Of a stretch of 15,642 nucleotides of DNA, positions 7,994 through 12,774 are shown one piece after another. The notes beneath the pieces were generated by a model. That model worked only from the letters and a program-made list of their open reading frames with translations. It was not told the DNA's origin and made no database searches. How positions within the stretch are numbered: position 1 is the first letter of the stretch; each line of letters starts with the position of its first letter. Origin of the DNA: SCUN01 sp964343975 (lineage in GTDB: Bacteria; Acidobacteriota; Vicinamibacteria; Vicinamibacterales; SCN-69-37); contig CAYFLU010000078.1 in NCBI GenBank assembly GCA_964343975.1, positions 1 to 15,642 of the forward strand, in the 5' to 3' direction. A program made the translations under genes and the position numbers.

Positions 7994-9346
7994 ATGGAAA
8001 AAGAGACACTGCGGATTCTGCTCGACGAAGACAACGAGGCCAAGCACGGCGCCCGCATCAAGGTGATCGGCGTCGGCGGGGGCGGCAGCAACGCCGTGAA
8101 CCGCATGGTGCAGTCGGGCCTCACCGGCGTCGAGTTCATCGTCGCCAACACGGACCGGCAGGCGCTGATGCACAACGCGGCGCCCGTGAAGCTGCAGATC
8201 GGCGGCAAGCTCACGAAGGGGCTCGGCGCGGGCGCGGACCCGAACGTCGGCAAGGCGGCGGCGCTCGAAGACACGGAGAAGCTGCTCGAGGCGCTGCAGG
8301 GCGCCGACATGGTGTTCGTGACCACGGGTCTCGGTGGCGGCACGGGCACGGGCGCCGCGCCGGTGATCGCGCGGCTCGCCAGTGAAATCGGCGCGCTCAC
8401 GGTGGCCGTCGTCACCAAGCCCTTCAAGTTCGAAGGCCGCCGCCGGCAGTCGCAGGCCGAGCGCGGACTCCAGGAACTGAAGGACGCGGTCGACACGATG
8501 ATCACGATCCCGAACGAACGCCTCCTCACCACCGTCGATCGCGCGACGACGATGCAGGATGCGTTTGCGGTGGCGGATGACGTGCTGCGTCAGGCCATCC
8601 AGGGCATCTCGGACCTCATTCTCGTGCCGGGCATGATCAACCTCGACTACGCCGACGTGAAGACGATCATGTCGCGCATGGGCATCGCGATCATGGGCAC
8701 GGGCATCGCGAGCGGCTCGGACCGCGCGAAGGTCGCGGCCACGGCGGCGATCTCGAGCCCGCTGCTCGAAGACGCGAACGTGCACGGCGCGCGCGGCGTG
8801 ATCATCAACGTGACGGGCGGCCCGGACCTCACGCTCGCCGAAGTCAGCGAAGCGTCGGAGATCATCCACGAAGCCGCGCACGAAGACGCCAACATCATCT
8901 TCGGCGCCGTGATGAACCCGGAGATGGAAGGCAAGGTGAAGATCACCGTCATCGCCACGGGCTTCGATCAGGTGAAGACCGCCAGTTCGCCGGCGGCGCA
9001 GTCGCTGATGCCGACGCCGGTGGACCTGTCGGCGTTCACGATCGGCCGCGCGCAGGAGGAAGAGCGCCGCGTGGCCAATGGCGGCAGCGTGATCGTCGTC
9101 CGTCGTCCGCTGATCGAGATGCCGTCGATGTCGGCGGCGTCGTTGTCGTCCGGCATGGCGTCGGGCGGCGCGATTCCGGTGCCCACGACCCTGTTCGATC
9201 CGGTGGCGACGAGTGCGACGAGCCCGGTGGCGACCACGGCGGTCGCCGAGCCGGTGGCGCAGACGCGGTCGCAGGACTTCTCACTCGAGGAGCTCGACGA
9301 GCCGTCACCGTTCGATGTCCCGGCCTTCATGCGGCGCAAAGAGTAG
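7994..9346 (+). CDS. ftsZ: Cell division protein FtsZ
   Basis: FtsZ is the tubulin-like GTPase that assembles the cytokinetic ring. The 450-residue protein has an N-terminal extension of about 20 residues (MEKETLRILLDEDNEAKHG), then KVIGVGGGGSNAVNRM, the tubulin signature GGGTGTGAAP (114-123), and the T7 synergy loop NLDYADV (216-222) whose acidic residues complete GTP hydrolysis in the next subunit. The globular core ends near residue 324 (TVIATGF). A linker of about 105 residues follows, rich in Ala, Ser, Val and Pro with repeated PVAT. The C-terminal peptide PFDVPAFMRRKE matches the conserved tail that binds FtsA and other partners. The ATG at 7994 is chosen because of GAGGAG upstream. All key residues are present. 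Confidence 0.98.
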   Translation: MEKETLRILLDEDNEAKHGARIKVIGVGGGGSNAVNRMVQSGLTGVEFIVANTDRQALMHNAAPVKLQIGGKLTKGLGAGADPNVGKAAALEDTEKLLEALQGADMVFVTTGLGGGTGTGAAPVIARLASEIGALTVAVVTKPFKFEGRRRQSQAERGLQELKDAVDTMITIPNERLLTTVDRATTMQDAFAVADDVLRQAIQGISDLILVPGMINLDYADVKTIMSRMGIAIMGTGIASGSDRAKVAATAAISSPLLEDANVHGARGVIINVTGGPDLTLAEVSEASEIIHEAAHEDANIIFGAVMNPEMEGKVKITVIATGFDQVKTASSPAAQSLMPTPVDLSAFTIGRAQEEERRVANGGSVIVVRRPLIEMPSMSAASLSSGMASGGAIPVPTTLFDPVATSATSPVATTAVAEPVAQTRSQDFSLEELDEPSPFDVPAFMRRKE

Positions 9347-9352
9347 CTTCGC

Positions 9353-9597
9353 GGTCCCAGGTTCCGAGTGCCTGGTCCCGGGTCCGCAGTTGGACCCGGG
9401 GCCAGGTTCTGGTCCAAGTCCAGGTCCTGGTCCTGGTCCTTCTTCATCTCCAAGTCCAGTTCCCAGTCCAGTTCCAAGTCCCCTTCCGAACCCAGCCCCT
9501 CTTCCAGACCCGGACCCCCTTCCCAGGCCGACATCTGTCCCCGATCCTGACGTGGGACGACTGCGGACCTGAGCCTCGGGACTCGGTCCCAGGGACC
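9353..9597. repeat. GGWCC-rich, 6-bp periodic intergenic tract
   Basis: This fills most of the non-coding stretch 9347-9679. Twelve GGTCC/GGACC pentamers occur, at 9353, 9374, 9381, 9392, 9411, 9423, 9429, 9435, 9512, 9565, 9585 and 9593. GGTCCT is repeated three times in tandem at 9423-9440. A degenerate 12-mer (A/C)AGTCCAGTTCC is repeated at 9452-9463 and 9464-9475. Small inverted repeats are GGGAC/GTCCC at 9578-9590 and GGTCCC-A-GGGACC at 9585-9597. Translation in one frame gives alternating X-Pro and the reverse strand gives acidic low-complexity peptide. Both are by-products of the period, so I do not call a gene. Origin and function are unknown. The remainder, 9598-9679, holds a possible -10 box. 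Confidence 0.7.
9371..9406 (+). terminator. 15-bp hairpin after ftsZ, possible transcription end
   Basis: CCTGGTCCCGGGTCC (9371-9385) pairs with 9392-9406 across a six-base loop (GCAGTT). The match is full-length with one G-T wobble and the inner nine pairs are perfect. It begins 25 nt after the ftsZ stop, where the operon would be expected to end. It lacks a clear T-run (only TTCT follows), so it may act as a Rho-dependent or RNA-stabilising end rather than a classical intrinsic terminator. Confidence 0.5.
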
Positions 9598-9608
9598 TGT
9601 CTTGTCTG

Positions 9609-9614
9609 TACAAT
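9609..9614 (+). promoter_or_regulatory. Possible -10 box for the radical SAM gene
   Basis: TACAAT is an AT-rich hexamer in otherwise GC-rich DNA, about 65 nt before the ATG at 9680. No good -35 box is seen at the expected distance, so this is weak. If real, it rules out the TTG at 9602 as the start. Confidence 0.25.
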
Positions 9615-9679
9615 CGAAAGTACCAAGCACAGCGCACCCGCCGGCGACGGAGTCGTGGCGTGAGCACTGTGGGCACCTC

Positions 9680-11455
9680 ATGACTCCCGCGAAACCCCGT
9701 TCTCATGCTCGGCCGCGCCGGTACGGCGGCGATCAGGGCCGCCACCCCGTGTCGACGCTCGAGCGGGAAGTGGGTGGTGTGCGGAAGAACCACGCCGGTC
9801 GCCTCCGCGTGGCCTTGGCATTCCCGAACAGCTACTTCGTGGGCATGTCGAACCTTGGTCTCCAAACCGTGTACCGCCTGTTCAACGCGCACGACCGCGT
9901 GGTGTGTGAGCGGGTGTTTCTGCCGCCGAAGTCGGAGGGCACCGGGCGCTCGTCCGGACGTGACCCGCTCGTCACGATCGAATCGCAGACGCCCGTCGCG
10001 GAGTTCGACATCTTCGCGTTCTCCGTCTCCTTCGAATGGGACTACACCAACGTCGTCACGATGCTGCGCCAGGCGGGGTTGAAGCCGCGGGCGGCCGATC
10101 GGACCGCGCATGATCCGCTCGTGATCGTGGGCGGCGCCGTGACGTTCGTGAATCCGGAGCCGCTCGCGCCCTTCGCGGATGTGATCGCGGCGGGCGAAGG
10201 CGAAGTGCTCGTGCCGAGCCTGCTCGACGCACTGGCCGACGCGGACGACCGCCAGGATCTGCTGCGTCGTCTTGCCCAGAAGCGCGGGTTCTATGTGCCG
10301 AGCTTCTACGACGTGACCTATGACGGTCCGGGGAAGATCGCGGCGATCACGCCGAAGCCCGGGACCGGGGCCCCGGCCATCGTCCAGAAAGCGGCGGTGA
10401 AGACCACCGAGATGCTGGACCCGCCGGCGACGCAGATCTTCACGCCCGACACCGAGTTCGGCGCGCGATTCCTCGTCGAAGTGGTGCGCGGGTGCGCGAA
10501 CCTCTGCCGGTTCTGCTGGGCCGGCTACAACTACCTGCCCGTGCGTGCGTTTCCCGCCGATCGCATTCTCGAACTGGCGGCCGCGGCGCGTCCCTATGCG
10601 ACGCGCGTCGGGTTGGTGTCGATCGCGCTCTGCGACCATCCCGAGATCGAGCGGATCCTGAAAGCGCTCGTCGACATGGGCTACGGCATCAGCCCCGCGT
10701 CGTTGCGTGTGGAAGACCTAACCGAGCCGATCGTGTCGCTCCTGCACCAGAGCGGCGAGCGGTCGATCACGATCGCGCCGGAAACCGGCTCCGACCGGCT
10801 GCGCCGCGTGATCAACAAGACGGTCGACAACGCGGAGATTCTCGACAAGACGCGCCTGATCTTCGGCGCGGGCATGGAGAACCTGAAGCTCTACTACATG
10901 GTCGGCCTGCCGACCGAGACGGCCGACGATCTGGCGGCCATCCGCGATCTCACGCTCGAGATGCGCGACGAGATGCTACGCCACGCGAAAGCGCGCGGCA
11001 CGATCGGGCGCATCGTGGCGTCGGTCAATCCCCTCGTGCCGAAGCCGGGCACCACGTATCAGTGGCTGCCGATGACCGACACCGCGGCGATCGAGCGCAC
11101 GATTCAGACCTTGCGTGAGCTTGTGTCGGGTGTCGACAACGTGTACTTCAACATCAAGTCGGAGCGGCATTCGTACTACCAGGGCCTGCTCTCGCTCGGG
11201 GATCGCCGCGTGTCCGACGTCATCGAGGCCGCCGAACGCAACGGCGGGCAGTGGCGGGCCGCGGTGGCGGAAGTGGGGCTCGACGCGGACGCGTATCTGT
11301 ATCGCGACCGGAGCGGCGATGCCTTCCTGCCGTGGCAGATCATCGACGGCGGCATGAAGGAGACCTTCTTCCGCTCCGAGTTCGACAAGAGCCTCCGCGC
11401 CGAGCAGACCTTCACTCAGACCGCGACGGCCAGCTCCGCCTCGAACTCCTTGTAA
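9680..11455 (+). CDS. B12-binding-type radical SAM protein (TIGR03960-like)
   Basis: The protein (591 residues from this start) has a cobalamin-binding-like N-terminal domain followed by a radical SAM domain. Seen: RLRVALAFPNSYFVGMSNLGLQ (41-62), a Rossmann-like region with VIVGGAVTFVNPEP (GG at 151-152) and AAGEGE, then the [4Fe-4S] motif RGCANLCRFCWAGY with Cys272, Cys276 and Cys279 (CxxxCxxC). Further on are APETGSDRLRRVINK and YYMVGLPTET, typical of B12-type radical SAM enzymes. The DxHxxG cobalamin motif is not visible, so B12 binding is unproven. Architecture resembles the uncharacterised TIGR03960 family, often fused or adjacent to a DUF2344 protein, which I do not see here. Substrate unknown. 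ATG 9680 is chosen over TTG 9602; its ribosome binding site is weak. The 3' end overlaps the next gene by 40 nt. Confidence 0.85.
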   Translation: MTPAKPRSHARPRRYGGDQGRHPVSTLEREVGGVRKNHAGRLRVALAFPNSYFVGMSNLGLQTVYRLFNAHDRVVCERVFLPPKSEGTGRSSGRDPLVTIESQTPVAEFDIFAFSVSFEWDYTNVVTMLRQAGLKPRAADRTAHDPLVIVGGAVTFVNPEPLAPFADVIAAGEGEVLVPSLLDALADADDRQDLLRRLAQKRGFYVPSFYDVTYDGPGKIAAITPKPGTGAPAIVQKAAVKTTEMLDPPATQIFTPDTEFGARFLVEVVRGCANLCRFCWAGYNYLPVRAFPADRILELAAAARPYATRVGLVSIALCDHPEIERILKALVDMGYGISPASLRVEDLTEPIVSLLHQSGERSITIAPETGSDRLRRVINKTVDNAEILDKTRLIFGAGMENLKLYYMVGLPTETADDLAAIRDLTLEMRDEMLRHAKARGTIGRIVASVNPLVPKPGTTYQWLPMTDTAAIERTIQTLRELVSGVDNVYFNIKSERHSYYQGLLSLGDRRVSDVIEAAERNGGQWRAAVAEVGLDADAYLYRDRSGDAFLPWQIIDGGMKETFFRSEFDKSLRAEQTFTQTATASSASNSL

Positions 11456-11715
11456 GCCGCCAGGATCAGATCCTTCAGCTTGTCGTGCGCGCCGACCTCA
11501 TTGATGGGGCGGAGCAGCGAGAACGTGCGCCGTTCGCCGCTGATCGTGTAGCTGCGCGCGGGGAACGTCACGTTGCGGCCGCCGCCTTTGCGCTCCCACA
11601 CCGCGAAGCCGACGAGCTTCAGGCCGTCGAGCGGTCCTCCGGAGAAATGTAGTTCGGCGTCGGCCAGTTTGCCGGCGGGGTTGCCCTTGTCGTTGGGAAA
11701 GAAACGGATCGTCAT
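11416..11715 (-). CDS. Small SpoVG-like protein (99 aa)
   Basis: This is an unnamed short protein. Its sequence MTIRFFPNDKGNPAGKLADA... has no signal peptide or membrane helix. The middle and C-terminal parts follow the SpoVG pattern by eye: a basic strand (NVTFPARSY), then GERRTFSLLRPIN and KLKDLILAAYKEFE, comparable with SpoVG VAMPSKRTPDGEFRDI, HPIN and KIQDAVLNEY. SpoVG proteins are small DNA/RNA-binding regulators that affect septation and other processes. Assignment here is inference from remembered family sequence, without a search. The ATG at 11715 is favoured by a perfect AGGAGG upstream, although an in-frame ATG lies eight codons earlier. The gene is convergent with the radical SAM gene and divergent from pgeF. 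Confidence 0.75.
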   Translation of the reverse strand: MTIRFFPNDKGNPAGKLADAELHFSGGPLDGLKLVGFAVWERKGGGRNVTFPARSYTISGERRTFSLLRPINEVGAHDKLKDLILAAYKEFEAELAVAV

Positions 11716-11719
11716 GAGA

Positions 11720-11725
11720 CCTCCT
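11720..11725 (-). promoter_or_regulatory. Ribosome binding site of the SpoVG-like gene
   Basis: On the minus strand, AGGAGG lies four bases before the ATG at 11715. It is the strongest Shine-Dalgarno in the window and fixes the start. Confidence 0.85.
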
Positions 11726-11827
11726 GTGCGTCGTGCCATCGCTCCGGAACAAGAGCAAGCGCCGCGCCATCGCCAGAGGCGGAGGGGGTGACCACGGAAA
11801 GGATTGAATCCAGGGCGGTTGCTGAGG

Positions 11828-11844
11828 CACGCTGACGAAGCGTG
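11828..11844 (+). promoter_or_regulatory. Small hairpin before pgeF
   Basis: CACGCT-GACGA-AGCGTG is a perfect 6-bp stem with a 5-nt loop. It lies 18 nt before the preferred pgeF ATG and covers the alternative GTG at 11842. It could be a protein-binding dyad or an RNA hairpin. The 126-nt divergent gap 11716-11841 shows no clear -35/-10 pair on either strand. Confidence 0.3.
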
Positions 11845-11862
11845 TTGACCGAGACCTTTCCG

Positions 11863-12687
11863 ATGACGCCTGGGGGCGCGTTTGCGCGTGTGGCGCCGCG
11901 CCATGTGTTGACGACCCGTGCGCTGCGGTTGCGTGGTGACGCACAAGCGCAGGATCTGGCGCGGCTGGCCGCGATGATGGGCGTGACCGATGACCGTCTC
12001 GTGCGGGTGACGCAGGTGCATGGGCGCGCGGTGGTCGTTGTGGCGCCCGGCGTGCCGGTGCCGAATGGCGTCGAGGCCGATGCGATCGTCTCGACGGATC
12101 CGGACCGGGCCATCTCCGTGCGGGTCGCGGACTGTGTGCCGATTCTCGTGGCCGACCGTCGGCGCCGTGCGGTGGCGGCGATCCATGCGGGGTGGCGTGG
12201 CACGTGCGCCGGGATTGCCGGGGCGACGATAGAGACGCTGGCGGGTCTCGGCGTTCCCGCGGACGATCTGGTGGCGCTCGTCGGGCCGAGCATGGGCGCA
12301 TGTTGCTATCAGGTGGATGATCGGGTGCGGACGAAGTTCCTCGGCGTCACGCCGGAGGCGGTGCACTGGTTTGCGGCGGATGGCCCTGGCCATTGGCGGC
12401 TCGATCTCTGGCGCGCCAACGTCGATCAGTTGGTGGCGGCGGGGATGCGGCCGGAGGCGATCGAGGTCATGGGCGTGTGCACCGGCGACGATCGCGCGCG
12501 GTGCTGGTCGCACCGCGTGGACGGGCCTGACGCCGGCCGGATGGCGGCGGCGATCCGGCTNNNNNNNNNNNNNNNNNNNNNNNNNNNNNNNNNNNNNNNN
12601 NNNNNNNNNNNNNNNNNNNNNNNNNNNNNNNNNNNNNNNNNNNNNNNNNNNNNNNNNNNNCGGATGGCGGCGGCGATCCGGCTTTAG
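11863..12687 (+). CDS. pgeF: PgeF/YfiH-family (LACC1-like) purine nucleoside enzyme
   Basis: This is a DUF152/Cu-oxidase_4 family protein. Homologues are metal-dependent purine nucleoside phosphorylases/adenosine deaminases (human LACC1/FAMIN); E. coli YfiH was also described as a peptidoglycan editing factor, which fits the dcw neighbourhood. Metal-site motifs are VTQVHG (His53), VRVADCVPI (Cys91) and AIHAGWRGT (His108), then GPSMGACCYQV. The usual N-terminal TTRxGGVS segment is shortened (LTTRALRLRGDA). The coding frame is interrupted by 100 Ns (12561-12660), but the same 23 bases flank the gap and the frame resumes to GRMAAAIRL-stop, the expected family C-terminus. Removing the artefact gives about 233 residues. 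The start may instead be GTG 11842; neither has a good ribosome binding site. Confidence 0.88.
   Translation: MTPGGAFARVAPRHVLTTRALRLRGDAQAQDLARLAAMMGVTDDRLVRVTQVHGRAVVVVAPGVPVPNGVEADAIVSTDPDRAISVRVADCVPILVADRRRRAVAAIHAGWRGTCAGIAGATIETLAGLGVPADDLVALVGPSMGACCYQVDDRVRTKFLGVTPEAVHWFAADGPGHWRLDLWRANVDQLVAAGMRPEAIEVMGVCTGDDRARCWSHRVDGPDAGRMAAAIRXXXXXXXXXXXXXXXXXXXXXXXXXXXXXXXXXXRMAAAIRL
12538..12683 (+). repeat. Identical 23-bp sequence on both sides of the N gap
   Basis: Bases 12538-12560 and 12661-12683 are identical and both encode RMAAAIR in the pgeF frame. The repeat abuts the gap on both sides. Overlapping contig ends left unmerged at scaffolding explain this best. A true tandem duplication is less likely. 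Confidence 0.9.
12561..12660. other. Assembly gap of 100 N inside pgeF
   Basis: Exactly 100 Ns, the conventional length for a scaffold gap of unknown size. No sequence information lies inside. The flanks suggest that true extra sequence is zero. Confidence 0.98.
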
Positions 12688-12716
12688 ACGACGCCGAAGG
12701 CAGACCGCGGAAAAGA

Positions 12717-12754
12717 CAACGGGCCGGCACGCCGTGTGGCGTGCCGGCCCGTTG
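12717..12754 (-). terminator. Shared terminator between pgeF and the receptor gene
   Basis: CAACGGGCCGGCACGCC (12717-12733) pairs perfectly with 12738-12754 over a GTGT loop: a 17-bp stem. Read on the minus strand it comes 20 nt after the receptor stop and is followed by TCTTTT, a fair intrinsic terminator tail. Read on the plus strand it starts 30 nt after the pgeF stop but has no T-run. It therefore best terminates the receptor transcript and may also stop pgeF. Confidence 0.85.
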
Positions 12755-12774
12755 GTGTGTACGAGACTCGCGGT

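Noticed and set aside
9213..9572. Plus-strand frame encoding a proline-rich X-Pro repeat
   Set aside because: It begins inside ftsZ in another frame, and the Pro alternation is a direct result of the 6-bp DNA period. No start signal.
9347..9600. CRISPR array
   Set aside because: Units are only 6-12 bp, degenerate and contiguous, without spacers or cas genes.
8968..9681. Minus-strand frame with an acidic Leu/Asp repeat
   Set aside because: Low-complexity by-product of the same DNA repeat, extending antisense into ftsZ. No credible ribosome binding site or motif.
9305..10639. Large minus-strand frame across the repeat and the radical SAM gene
   Set aside because: It is antisense to the conserved radical SAM protein and has shadow composition.
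11716..12513. Minus-strand extension upstream of the SpoVG-like gene
   Set aside because: The extension is antisense to pgeF and Arg/His-rich. The perfect AGGAGG fixes the real start at 11715.
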